NCBI RefSeq assembly: GCF_004801255.1
Contig: NZ_CP036295.1
Coordinates: 2,752,001-2,816,000 of the forward strand
Length of the DNA stretch: 64,000 nt
Reading direction: 5' to 3'
Origin: Desulfovibrio desulfuricans
GTDB lineage: Bacteria; Desulfobacterota; Desulfovibrionia; Desulfovibrionales; Desulfovibrionaceae
Part shown: in pieces, positions 1-7,702 of the stretch
Numbering within the stretch: the stretch's first letter is position 1
How the letters are laid out: each line of letters opens with the position of its first letter
Notes under the pieces: model-generated
What the model was told of the DNA's origin: nothing
Database searches by the model: none
The model's input: only the letters and a program-made list of their open reading frames with translations
Made by a program: the position numbers and the translations under genes

Positions 1-566
1 TCGAGTTTGACGCGGTACTTCATCAGCAGCAGCACTGCCACCGAGGCCATGGCGCTGCCCCAAAACAGCCAGCGCCAGCCAAAGCACCCGGCCACAAAGC
101 CCGCCACTGGCGGCCCGCACGCAATACCCGCGTAAACCGATGACCCGCTGTAGCCAAGGTACGAGGCGCGGCGGCCCTCCGGCGCGGCAGAGGCCAGCAG
201 GGCAAGGCCGCAGGCGTTGAACATGGCCCCGCCCACGCCCTGTACAAAGCGCAGCAGCAAAAAAAGCGGTACGGAATTGACAAAACCCAGCAGGGCTCCG
301 GCCACGGCAAACAGGGCAATGCCCCACAAAAAAATGCGCCGATAGCCCCAGATGTCACCCATGCTGCCGCTGGCCAGCTGAAACACCGCCAGCCCCATGG
401 AGTAAAAAGCCCCCATAAGGCCCAGCTCGCGCGCGCTGGCGTTGAGGCTTTGCCCCAGCGGCGGCAGCACGGCGTTTACTCCGGCCATCATGAACGGCAT
501 AAAAAATAGGGAGGTGCATACGGCCACCAGCAGCCAGCCGTGACCTTTTTCGATGGATGAACTCAT
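1..566 (-). CDS. MFS transporter, 3' end cut by window edge
   Basis: Reading from an ATG at 566 on the minus strand gives 188 codons starting MSSSIEKGHGWLLVAVCTSL and running off the window. The sequence has repeated hydrophobic helices and the MFS loop-2/3 pattern (GSMGDIWGYRRIF, then a RFVQGVGGAMFNACG helix), typical of drug/proton antiporters of the DHA2 type. About the first five or six transmembrane segments are present; the C-terminal half is missing. It lies 64 bp downstream of metF on the same strand, so read-through from the metF promoter is possible. The substrate cannot be told from this part. The start is the first Met before a hydrophobic helix. Confidence 0.85.
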   Translation of the reverse strand, partial: MSSSIEKGHGWLLVAVCTSLFFMPFMMAGVNAVLPPLGQSLNASARELGLMGAFYSMGLAVFQLASGSMGDIWGYRRIFLWGIALFAVAGALLGFVNSVPLFLLLRFVQGVGGAMFNACGLALLASAAPEGRRASYLGYSGSSVYAGIACGPPVAGFVAGCFGWRWLFWGSAMASVAVLLLMKYRVKL

Positions 567-630
567 GGGCCCAGAGTAGCGCCGGGGGCGCGGGACGGTC
601 AATATGCCCCGCACCCCTAGGATTGCGGGA

Positions 631-1503
631 TCAAAGCTTGCCCACGGCCTCGGCCAGGCGCAGGCACATGTCGGCCTTGTTGAGCGTATACAGATGGATG
701 CCCGGCGCGCCCGCGTCGAGCAGGCGGCGTATCTGACGCACGGCATAGTCAAGCCCCACCTGCCGCACGGCTTCCGCGCCGCCGTCGTTGTGGGCTTTTT
801 CAAGAGCCAGATACAGCTTGCCCGGGATATTGGCCCCGCACAACGAGAGTACCCGCCGCAGCGAACCAAAGCCCTGGATGGGCAAAATACCGGGGATCAC
901 GGGCGTGGTTATGCCCTGTCCGCGCAAGTTGGCGACAAGATCCTCATACTCGCGGGCGTCAAAAAACAGCTGCGTCAGGGCAAAATCAGCCCCGGTGCGC
1001 AGCTTGTCGGCCGTATGCCGCCGATCGTCGGCAAAAGTCGGCGATTCGGGATGCGGAGCGGGATAAGCCGCCACGCCGATGCCCATGCCCGGCTGCTGCT
1101 GCCTGGCAAACGCCACAAGGTCTGAGGCATGATGAAAATGCGCGCTGTCCCAGCTCCAGGGCCTGTCGGCAGGCGGATCGCCGCGCAGGGCCAGCACGTT
1201 GTTGACCCCGGCGGCCCGCAGTTCGCCCAAAAATACAGAGATGGACTGCGGATCCGCCCCCACGCAGGTCAGATGCGCCATGGCGGTTATGCCCCTGCGG
1301 GCCAGCTCAGCCGTTACCGCAAGCGTGTTTTGCTGCCGCGTGCCGCCCGCACCGTAGGTGACGGAGGCAAACAGCGGATCAAGCGCACGCAGGCGGTCAA
1401 CTGTGGCATAAAAATCAGGCAGCTGGGCCGTGTCTGAAGGAGGAAAAAATTCCAGCGAATAAAAAGGGGCCGAAAGTTTCCGGATCATTTGACCGATATG
1501 CAT
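631..1503 (-). CDS. metF: Methylenetetrahydrofolate reductase
   Basis: A 290-residue protein of normal MetF length. It reduces 5,10-methylene-THF to 5-methyl-THF, the methyl donor for methionine synthesis, in the cytoplasm with FAD. Visible family signatures are the N-terminal SLEFFPP strand with the catalytic Glu18, the AHLTCVGA segment, and LALRGDPP. The C-terminal eukaryotic-type regulatory domain is absent, as in other bacterial forms. The ATG at 1503 follows a GGAG Shine-Dalgarno (AAGGAGTC on the minus strand). A good sigma-70-like promoter and an overlapping 18-bp inverted repeat lie upstream at 1565-1592, so methionine-cycle regulation is likely. Confidence 0.95.
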   Translation of the reverse strand: MHIGQMIRKLSAPFYSLEFFPPSDTAQLPDFYATVDRLRALDPLFASVTYGAGGTRQQNTLAVTAELARRGITAMAHLTCVGADPQSISVFLGELRAAGVNNVLALRGDPPADRPWSWDSAHFHHASDLVAFARQQQPGMGIGVAAYPAPHPESPTFADDRRHTADKLRTGADFALTQLFFDAREYEDLVANLRGQGITTPVIPGILPIQGFGSLRRVLSLCGANIPGKLYLALEKAHNDGGAEAVRQVGLDYAVRQIRRLLDAGAPGIHLYTLNKADMCLRLAEAVGKL

Positions 1504-1564
1504 GGAAAGACTCCTTGGCGCGTAATGCCCGCAGCTGCGTATTGCTGCGATCTGATAGTTTATG

Positions 1565-1592
1565 TTTATATCAAGATAAATTGATACGTCAA
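1565..1592 (-). promoter_or_regulatory. metF promoter with overlapping 18-bp operator
   Basis: On the minus strand TTGACG (1592-1587), a 16-nt spacer and TATAAA (1570-1565) form a strong sigma-70-like promoter. A perfect inverted repeat TATCAA-N6-TTGATA (1569-1586) covers the spacer and the edge of the -10 box, a position that suits repression. It resembles the operators of ArsR-type SahR regulators that control methionine genes in Desulfovibrionales, but that assignment is inferred from memory of the motif. Confidence 0.6.
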
Positions 1593-1673
1593 TAAAAATG
1601 TGGCATCACACCTTGCCAAATGGCAAAAGCGGTCGTAATGCAGGTTACGGACATTAAAAATAGACGGCAAGAC

Positions 1674-3176
1674 ATGAATATCCGGCAGACTCTCTCCATA
1701 GCAGCGGACTTGGTCCGGCCCCTGCGGCGGGCAAACCGCATCCTGCCGAAAACATGGATGGCGCTGGTTTTCGCCTCTTGCCTTGCGGTGCCGAGTCTGC
1801 CCGCGTTTGCCGCGCAAGAGCAGCAGCCCGCACAGGTTCGGCCTGATTCACCGCTGGCGGCCCAATTTCAGGCACTTCCCCCGTCAGCAATCCTGACGCC
1901 AGGCATTCTGGCGCTCAACACTCTGCCGTCAGACGGACAGCAGCAATCCCGCAAAACCGATCCAGTGCAAGGGCAACAGCCCGTCCAGGCGGAGGAGGCC
2001 CCAGCCAGAAACGGTCTGGACGATCAGGGCAGAGCCGCCTGGCGCGAGCTTGAAAAAGGCCTGTGGTTTGGCGAATTTCAGCTCAACGACGGCTACGCCC
2101 GCCTTACCGTCGTGCGCATTGATCCTGCCTTTTTTGATTTTACGCTGTGCGCCCGCTCGCAAGACAACGGCCCCTCGCGCCCCCTGAACCAGTGGGGAGA
2201 ACAGTACAACCTCTCCGCCGCCATCAACGCCAGCATGTATCTGCCTGACGGGTCCACCAGCACGGGCTACATGCGGCAGGGCGAGCACACCAACAATGGC
2301 CGCATCGTGCAGCGGTTTGGCGCTTTTTTTGTGGCTGGCCCGGACGAACCCGGCCTGCCCCTGGCCGCCATCATCGACCGCGACAACCCGGTGTGGCGGC
2401 AGCAACTGGACCGCTACTCGCTGGTTATCCAGAACTACCGTATGATCAACGCCGACCGGCGCATCCTGTGGGCGCCCGGCGGCCCGCACTATTCCATCTC
2501 CGCAGTGGCCCAGGACGGCGAGGGCCAGATACTTTTCATGCACTGCCGCCAGCCGGTGGAGGCATACTCCTTTGCCCAGCAGGTATTGCACCTGCCGCTG
2601 AACGTACGCACCGTCATGTATGTCGAGGGCGGCGGTCAGGCGGGCCTGCTGGTGCGCTCCGCAGCCTTGACGCGGGAGCTGGTGGGCCTGAGCCCCACCG
2701 GGCTGCTGGTAACGGGCGACCTGCGGGCCGTGCTGCCCAATGTGCTTGGAGCGCGCCGCAAGGATACCCCCGCGACAGAAGCCGCAACGTCGGCCCAGCC
2801 TGATTCGGCAGCGGCCCCAGCTGCGGAATCCCCAGCTGCAGCGGCCGAGCCTCCGGCGGACGGCATTCCGGCAGACAGCATTCCGCAGGCTGCCGGCCCG
2901 CAGAATGCCGGCCCGGAAGCCCCCACCGCACAGGTGCCGCAAACGCAGCAGCCCGACGGCAAACCTGAGGGCATGCAACCTGCAACCGACGATGCGCCAA
3001 CCACAACAGTACCCGACAACAGCGCCGCTCCGCAGCCCGCAGGCCCGGGCACCCCTGCCCCCCCGACCGCCGAAACAACACCCAGGTCCGCTGCCGGGCA
3101 AATCACCGAGCCGCTCACAGAGCCGGGCACGCCCCTGGCCGCGCCAGCCGCTGGTGCAGAAAAGACCGCCCCCTGA
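1674..3176 (+). CDS. Secreted phosphodiester glycosidase (NAGPA/DUF2233) domain protein with Pro/Ala-rich tail
   Basis: From the ATG at 1674 this is 500 residues. A long basic N-region precedes a hydrophobic core (about residues 29-44) and a likely signal peptidase site after AFA, so the protein should be exported. Residues about 95-345 look like a phosphodiester glycosidase / NAGPA domain: INASMY, then WAPGGPHYSIS and a terminal YVEGGGQAGLLV, the counterpart of the family's DGGGS segment. The last ~150 residues are low-complexity Pro/Ala/Gln/Glu, perhaps a wall-spanning linker. Two other in-frame ATGs exist, at 1620 (no ribosome site) and 1758 (would give a short, more usual signal peptide), so the start is uncertain. 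The gene is divergent from metF. The substrate is unknown. Confidence 0.7.
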   Translation: MNIRQTLSIAADLVRPLRRANRILPKTWMALVFASCLAVPSLPAFAAQEQQPAQVRPDSPLAAQFQALPPSAILTPGILALNTLPSDGQQQSRKTDPVQGQQPVQAEEAPARNGLDDQGRAAWRELEKGLWFGEFQLNDGYARLTVVRIDPAFFDFTLCARSQDNGPSRPLNQWGEQYNLSAAINASMYLPDGSTSTGYMRQGEHTNNGRIVQRFGAFFVAGPDEPGLPLAAIIDRDNPVWRQQLDRYSLVIQNYRMINADRRILWAPGGPHYSISAVAQDGEGQILFMHCRQPVEAYSFAQQVLHLPLNVRTVMYVEGGGQAGLLVRSAALTRELVGLSPTGLLVTGDLRAVLPNVLGARRKDTPATEAATSAQPDSAAAPAAESPAAAAEPPADGIPADSIPQAAGPQNAGPEAPTAQVPQTQQPDGKPEGMQPATDDAPTTTVPDNSAAPQPAGPGTPAPPTAETTPRSAAGQITEPLTEPGTPLAAPAAGAEKTAP

Positions 3177-3268
3177 GTGGCTGCCGACTGCCTGCAAAAA
3201 TTTTGTCTTCTCCCCAAATATCCGCCAGCAGCAACGGTTTTTGAGCACTTATTGCTCCTGTTTTTTAG

Positions 3269-3283
3269 TGATAATAATTATCA
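3269..3283. promoter_or_regulatory. Fur box (perfect 7-1-7) upstream of dfx
   Basis: TGATAATAATTATCA is a perfect 7-1-7 inverted repeat identical to the classical Fur-box form TGATAATNATTATCA. It lies 127 bp before the dfx start within an AT-rich stretch, overlaps possible -10 hexamers (GATAAT, TAATAAT), and would block transcription when Fur-Fe(II) binds. PerR boxes have TTATAAT half sites, so Fur fits better than PerR. Confidence 0.7.
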
Positions 3284-3409
3284 ATTCTAAAAAAAGGCTT
3301 TACAACAGGGGACACTTCTTTCACAATAATTTCTGGTCAGGGGCTGAATGAGCTGTTTTCAGTTTTTCAGCAGCCTCCCCGCTAACCAGTCAAAACAAGT
3401 GAGGGAATC

Positions 3410-3790
3410 ATGCCCACGCAACTCGAAGTTTATAAGTGCACCCACTGCGGCAATATTGTTGAAGTTCTCCATGGCGGCGGCGCCGACATCGTCTGTTGCG
3501 GCGACCCCATGAAGCTGATGGTCGAAGGCGCTACCGACGGCGCTCTCGAAAAGCACGTGCCGGTTATCGAAAAAGTTGACGGCGGCTACATGGTCAAGGT
3601 CGGCAGCGTTGCCCACCCCATGGAAGAAAAGCACTTCATCGAATGGATCGAGCTGCTGGCCGACGGCCGGAGCTACACCAAGTTCCTGAAGCCCGGCGAT
3701 GCCCCCGAAGCCTTTTTTGCCATTGACGCAGCCAAAGTCACTGCGCGTGAATACTGCAATCTGCACGGCCACTGGAAGGCAGAAAACTAG
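3410..3790 (+). CDS. dfx: Desulfoferrodoxin (superoxide reductase)
   Basis: A 126-residue, two-domain superoxide reductase that reduces superoxide to hydrogen peroxide without making oxygen, in the cytoplasm. The desulforedoxin-like centre I is complete (Cys10, Cys13, Cys29, Cys30). The catalytic centre II ligands are all present: His49, His69, His75, Cys116 and His119, with Glu47 and Lys48 beside the active site. The length is normal for class I desulfoferrodoxin. The ATG at 3410 follows GAGGGAAT. It is the first gene of the dfx-rub-roo set and sits below a perfect Fur box. Rubredoxin, the next gene, is its known electron donor. Confidence 0.97.
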   Translation: MPTQLEVYKCTHCGNIVEVLHGGGADIVCCGDPMKLMVEGATDGALEKHVPVIEKVDGGYMVKVGSVAHPMEEKHFIEWIELLADGRSYTKFLKPGDAPEAFFAIDAAKVTAREYCNLHGHWKAEN

Positions 3791-3865
3791 TTTTTTTGCT
3801 CGCGGACCAGGGCACGCATCTGGCTGCCCGGTATAAAACCACCAATTATTTTCAGGAGACATGCC

Positions 3866-4003
3866 ATGCAAAAGTATGTTTGCGGCGTTTGCGGCTACGA
3901 ATACGACCCCGCTGAAAACGACAACGTTCCTTTTGAAGACCTGCCCGACGACTGGACCTGCCCTGTTTGCGGCGTGGGCAAAGACCAGTTTTCTCCTGCC
4001 TAA
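3866..4003 (+). CDS. rub: Rubredoxin, 45-residue short form
   Basis: A 45-residue one-iron protein ([20 protein letters not shown]... ending KDQFSPA) with Fe ligands Cys6, Cys9, Cys32 and Cys35. Most rubredoxins have 52-54 residues; the missing seven or so residues between the two CxxC loops are the hallmark of the D. desulfuricans ATCC 27774 rubredoxin, which it closely resembles. It carries electrons to superoxide reductase and to the oxygen reductase Roo, its two neighbours. The start at 3866 is set by a GGAG site 6-7 bases upstream; the out-of-frame ATG at 3861 is not used. A hairpin terminator follows directly. Confidence 0.96.
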   Translation: MQKYVCGVCGYEYDPAENDNVPFEDLPDDWTCPVCGVGKDQFSPA

Positions 4004-4027
4004 TTTTTACTCTTGCCCGTTCTTTCC

Positions 4028-4064
4028 CCCCGCCTTGCCTTGCCCTAAGGCAGGGCGGGGCTTT
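4028..4064 (+). terminator. Terminator/attenuator between rub and roo
   Basis: A CCCCGCC/GGCGGGG outer stem (4028-4034 with 4054-4060) and GCCTT/AAGGC inner stem (4037-4041 with 4047-4051), separated by a two-base internal loop, are followed by CTTTT. It would reduce read-through from dfx-rub into roo. Confidence 0.7.
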
Positions 4065-4102
4065 TCATAAAACGGGATGCCCCAACACTGCGGAGACACA
4101 AC

Positions 4103-5308
4103 ATGCAGCCAGTAGAAATAAAAAAAGATATTTTCTGGGTCGGCTTTGTCGATTACGACCACAGGGATTTTCACGGTTATTCCCGGTCGCCTGACGGATC
4201 CACCTACAACGCCTATCTGATCAAGGACGAAAAAAACGTCCTGCTTGATACCGTTGCTTCGGGCTGCGAAGGTACGCTGCTGTGCCGCCTGGCCCAGGTC
4301 CTTGAACCGGAAAAAGTGGATTACATCATCTGCAACCACATGGAGCTGGACCACGCTGGCGCTCTTGAAGCCATCATCGAGCGCTGCAAGCCCGAAAAGA
4401 TCTTTGTATCGCAGACAGGCCTCAAATCCATGGCTGGCTATTTTGACTGCAAAGACTGGCCCGTGCAGGCGGTCAAAAGCGGCGACAGCATCAACATCGG
4501 CAAGCGCACCATCGTTTTTCAGGAAACCCGCATGCTCCATTGGCCTGACAGCATGGTTTCCTATATCCCCGAAGACAAGCTGCTGGTCAGCAACGATATT
4601 TTTGGCCAGAACATTGCCAGCTCCGCGCGCTTTGTGGACGAGTTCGGCGACGACGGCGAGTATGTCCGCCGCGTCAAGGAATACTACTTCAACATCGTGC
4701 TGCCCTACTCGCCCATGGTGCTCAAGACCCTGCCCGTGGTCGAAAAGCTCGACATCGACATGATCGCCCCCGACCACGGCCTCATCCACAGGGGAGAAAA
4801 GGACGTGCGGCACATCCTTGACATGTACCGCGCCATGGCCGAGCAAAAACCCCAGCAGCGCGCGCTCATTTTTTACGACACCATGTGGCAGTCTACAGAA
4901 ACCATGGCCTATGCCATCTGCAGCGGCCTGGAAGAAAACGGCGTGCCCACGCGCCTCATGAGCGTCAAGCAAAACCACCACAGCGCCGTGATGACCGAGC
5001 TGGCCGACTGCGGCGCGGTTATTGCCGGTTCACCCACGCACAACAATACCATACTGCCCCTCATGGCGGCCCAGCTTACCTACATGAAAGGCCTGCGGCC
5101 CCTCAACCGCATCGGCGGCGCTTTCGGCTCTTACGGCTGGTCGGGCGAAGGCCCCAAATACCTGCACGAGCAGTTGGCCGGCATGAACATGGAGATGCCC
5201 GCAGAGCCTGTGAAGTGCAGCTGGCGTCCCGACCACGAGGCCCTCAAGGCCTGCCACCAGATGGGCGCGACCATTGCCGAGACCCTCAAGAAAAAATGTC
5301 AGGGGTAA
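4103..5308 (+). CDS. roo: Rubredoxin:oxygen oxidoreductase (flavodiiron protein)
   Basis: A 401-residue flavodiiron protein: an N-terminal beta-lactamase-like diiron domain (about 1-250) and a C-terminal flavodoxin domain (about 255-400) binding FMN. The diiron motif HxExDH is seen as NHMELDHAG (His79, Glu81, Asp83, His84), with further ligands in LHWPDS and in the PDHGLIHRG segment. It reduces oxygen to water with electrons from rubredoxin in the cytoplasm; family members may also reduce NO. It lies 100 bp after rub, beyond a terminator-like hairpin, so an own promoter or partial read-through is needed. A strong terminator follows the stop. Confidence 0.96.
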   Translation: MQPVEIKKDIFWVGFVDYDHRDFHGYSRSPDGSTYNAYLIKDEKNVLLDTVASGCEGTLLCRLAQVLEPEKVDYIICNHMELDHAGALEAIIERCKPEKIFVSQTGLKSMAGYFDCKDWPVQAVKSGDSINIGKRTIVFQETRMLHWPDSMVSYIPEDKLLVSNDIFGQNIASSARFVDEFGDDGEYVRRVKEYYFNIVLPYSPMVLKTLPVVEKLDIDMIAPDHGLIHRGEKDVRHILDMYRAMAEQKPQQRALIFYDTMWQSTETMAYAICSGLEENGVPTRLMSVKQNHHSAVMTELADCGAVIAGSPTHNNTILPLMAAQLTYMKGLRPLNRIGGAFGSYGWSGEGPKYLHEQLAGMNMEMPAEPVKCSWRPDHEALKACHQMGATIAETLKKKCQG

Positions 5309-5327
5309 TCTGCCCCTTGCCATAGAC

Positions 5328-5369
5328 AAAAAAGCAGCAGCGTCCTTTGCCGGTCGCTGCTGCTTTTTT
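5328..5369 (+). terminator. Rho-independent terminator after roo
   Basis: AAAGCAGCAGCG pairs with CGCTGCTGCTTT around a 12-base loop, followed by an unbroken run of T. The A run on the 5' side allows it to work on the minus strand too, for the pdxA2 transcript ending at 5397. Confidence 0.85.
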
Positions 5370-5396
5370 ACGCTCTGCCGTCCTGCGGGAGGCAGG

Positions 5397-6392
5397 CTAT
5401 TTTTTTCTGCTCAGTTCCGCGGCCTGACGCACGGCTTCTATAAGGCTGTCCTCGCAGGCAATGCCCTTGCCGGCGATGTCAAAGGCCGTGCCGTGATCCA
5501 CCGAGGTGCGGATAACCGGCAGCCCGATGGTGATGTTTACGCCGTCGGCTATGCCCAGCACCTTGATGGGGGCGTGCCCCTGATCGTGGTACATGGCAAT
5601 GACCACGTCAAAATCGCCCCGTCCGGCGCGGTAAAACAGCGTATCGGCGGGCAGGGGACCCTCCACGCGCCAACCCCTGGCCTGGGTGGCCCTGACTGCG
5701 GGGAGGATCTTTGTTTCCTCCTCGCCGTTGCCAAACAGCCCGTTTTCGCCCGCGTGGGGGTTGATGGCGCACACGCCTATGCGCGGGTTGTCGATGCCTG
5801 CGTCTACCAGGGTCGCGTGGGTACGCGCAATGGTGCGCTCCACCAGCGCCGGTTCTATCTTTTTAATGGCGTCGATCAGGCCCAGATGGGTGGTAACGTG
5901 CACCACCCGCAGAGTGGGCGTGGTCAGCATCATGGACACCTCTGGCGTGTTGGTCAGGTGGGCCAGCATTTCGGTGTGCCCGGGATACATATGCCCCGCA
6001 GCGTGCAGTGCTTCCTTGTTCAGCGGAGCGGTGCAGATGGCCTGGGCCTTGCCCGAAAGCACCAGCTCCACCGCTTTTTTGACAAACAAAAAAGCCCCGT
6101 CGCCCGAAATGGGCGAAACCACGCCAAAGGGATGCCCAGCAGGAATGACCGGCACATCAAGGCAGTTGACGCGGCCGGGGACATAGCGGGCATCGTCCGG
6201 GTCGGCTATGGACTCGACCTGCACGGCAACGCCGGTTATTTTGGCTGCCTCGCGCAAACGCCCGGCATCGCCCACAACCAGGGCATTGGCCCACGAGCCG
6301 ATTTCCGGACGGGCCAGGGCCTTGACGATTATTTCGGGGCCGATGCCGGAGGCGTCGCCCATGGTAATGGCCACCACAGGTAGGTGATTCAA
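5397..6392 (-). CDS. pdxA2: PdxA-family 4-phospho-(D-)threonate/erythronate 3-dehydrogenase
   Basis: A 331-residue PdxA-family NAD-dependent oxidative decarboxylase. Metal-binding and active-site segments are present: GHTE, NPHAGE, YHDQGH and the SVDHGTAFDIAGKG end. By sequence alone it could be PdxA of vitamin B6 synthesis, but it overlaps by 4 bp the stop of a four-carbon acid sugar kinase and is followed by nothing else of that pathway. In the known D-threonate and D-erythronate routes the kinase makes a 4-phospho acid that a PdxA2 enzyme oxidises and decarboxylates to dihydroxyacetone phosphate. I therefore favour PdxA2; pdxA remains an alternative. Confidence 0.8.
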   Translation of the reverse strand: MNHLPVVAITMGDASGIGPEIIVKALARPEIGSWANALVVGDAGRLREAAKITGVAVQVESIADPDDARYVPGRVNCLDVPVIPAGHPFGVVSPISGDGAFLFVKKAVELVLSGKAQAICTAPLNKEALHAAGHMYPGHTEMLAHLTNTPEVSMMLTTPTLRVVHVTTHLGLIDAIKKIEPALVERTIARTHATLVDAGIDNPRIGVCAINPHAGENGLFGNGEEETKILPAVRATQARGWRVEGPLPADTLFYRAGRGDFDVVIAMYHDQGHAPIKVLGIADGVNITIGLPVIRTSVDHGTAFDIAGKGIACEDSLIEAVRQAAELSRKK

Positions 6393-7648
6393 GCCAGTTC
6401 TCCTTTGTTGATTGCGGCCTTAAGAAAATCAAGGCTGCTGGCCAATGTGCGCTCTGTGCCAAAGGACCCCGCCTTGGTCACTATGGGCAGCGAAAATCTG
6501 CCCAGGGTCATGCCCGCCGGTACGCCGCTTTCCACCTCGGCCACAAGGCGGATACCGTGAATACCCACCTCGGCCATGAGATTGGCTGCGGTTTCGCCGC
6601 CAGTCACAACCAGCCCGGCGGCCGATTCCAGCGCCTTGTGCAGCACCCTGGCCAGGCTTGCTGCCAGTGCGCCGCCCAGCGTCATATCCGGGTGTTCGAC
6701 CTCGGCAATCTCTACCGCCACATCGCGACCGGCGGCCAGGGCCTGCGCAACGGCAAGTCCCCGGGCCTCCAGCTCCGGGCCAGCGCCGTCAAGCAGCTGC
6801 CCGGCAGTAAATGCGTGGTGCTCTATACGTCGCGTGGTCAACACATGCCGCAAGGCCTCACGCGAGACCTTAACAACACTGCCCACAACAAGCAGCAGAC
6901 CATGGCCGCTCTGCGGCAGACGCACCGCGCACGCGCCCTGTTCCGGGCGCGACATACGCGCCAGCGGCACGGCCAGACCGCCAGTGCCCACCCAAAACAG
7001 CCTGTCGGCCATGGCATGGGTCGCCTCGGCGATGCTGGCAAGGTCCTCCGGCGTTTCAGCATCACACACCACGCCGTCCAGGCCTTCCGCCATGGCCGCC
7101 GCAACCATGGCCGCAATGGTTTTCGCGCCCTTGCGCACATCCGCAAGCAAAACAGCGCGCACCTTCAGGCCTTCGGGCTTCAGCGCCGCAGCCAGATCTC
7201 CGCTGGCATAGCTGTGGTCCCTGGCCCAGACCTCGGTGTTTTCAAGCGGCACACCGTTGACCAGCACGCAGCCGTTGACCGTTGTCCTGCCCGTGGCGGG
7301 AAATGCCGGGGCCAGCAGCGCAAAGGCCGGGCCGCCAAGCCTGCGCAACGTGCGGATGGCCGCTGCGGTCTCCGCCGCAGGCTGACCGCGCAGCAGGGAA
7401 TCGAGTTTTTTGTAAAGGCGCATGCCCTTGCGGTAATGCCGCTCAAGCAGGGCCGCGTGCTTTTGCGCCGCAGCCGTCGCCGTCAGCGGGCGGCTGGCCG
7501 CGTCTACGGCCAGCACCGGGGCATCGGTGACCGCCGCCGTATCACTTTCAAACAGCACGTCCGAAACCATGCCGTTTTTGGCAAAACCTATGGCGCAGTC
7601 TGCCGCGCCGGTAAGGTCGTCTGCCAGAACAAACCATGACTGCTTCAT
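6389..7648 (-). CDS. Four-carbon acid sugar kinase (DUF1537; D-threonate/erythronate kinase type)
   Basis: A 419-residue protein with the two-part DUF1537 kinase fold: the N-terminal sugar-acid-binding domain starting FVLADDLTGAADCA and the C-terminal nucleotide-binding part with VVTGGETAANL and TKAGSFGTE. Enzymes of this family (DtnK, OtnK, DenK) phosphorylate threonate or erythronate at O4. Its stop overlaps the start of the PdxA2-type dehydrogenase, which takes the phosphorylated product, so the two are translationally coupled. The upstream gene is a KdgT-type permease. Which stereoisomer is used cannot be read from sequence. Confidence 0.85.
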   Translation of the reverse strand: MKQSWFVLADDLTGAADCAIGFAKNGMVSDVLFESDTAAVTDAPVLAVDAASRPLTATAAAQKHAALLERHYRKGMRLYKKLDSLLRGQPAAETAAAIRTLRRLGGPAFALLAPAFPATGRTTVNGCVLVNGVPLENTEVWARDHSYASGDLAAALKPEGLKVRAVLLADVRKGAKTIAAMVAAAMAEGLDGVVCDAETPEDLASIAEATHAMADRLFWVGTGGLAVPLARMSRPEQGACAVRLPQSGHGLLLVVGSVVKVSREALRHVLTTRRIEHHAFTAGQLLDGAGPELEARGLAVAQALAAGRDVAVEIAEVEHPDMTLGGALAASLARVLHKALESAAGLVVTGGETAANLMAEVGIHGIRLVAEVESGVPAGMTLGRFSLPIVTKAGSFGTERTLASSLDFLKAAINKGELA

Positions 7649-7702
7649 ACTATCCTCCGGATCTGCCGTGGCAAAATGCGAGCCCGCGCCAGCGGCTACC
7701 GG

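Noticed and set aside
1929..3248. 439-codon minus-strand frame opposite the NAGPA-domain gene
   Set aside because: Composition is Gly/Arg/Cys-rich noise with no domain; the plus strand has a signal peptide and a recognisable domain.
5397..6392. PdxA as a vitamin B6 biosynthesis gene
   Set aside because: Overlap with a four-carbon acid sugar kinase and the transporter/regulator context favour PdxA2; not fully excluded.
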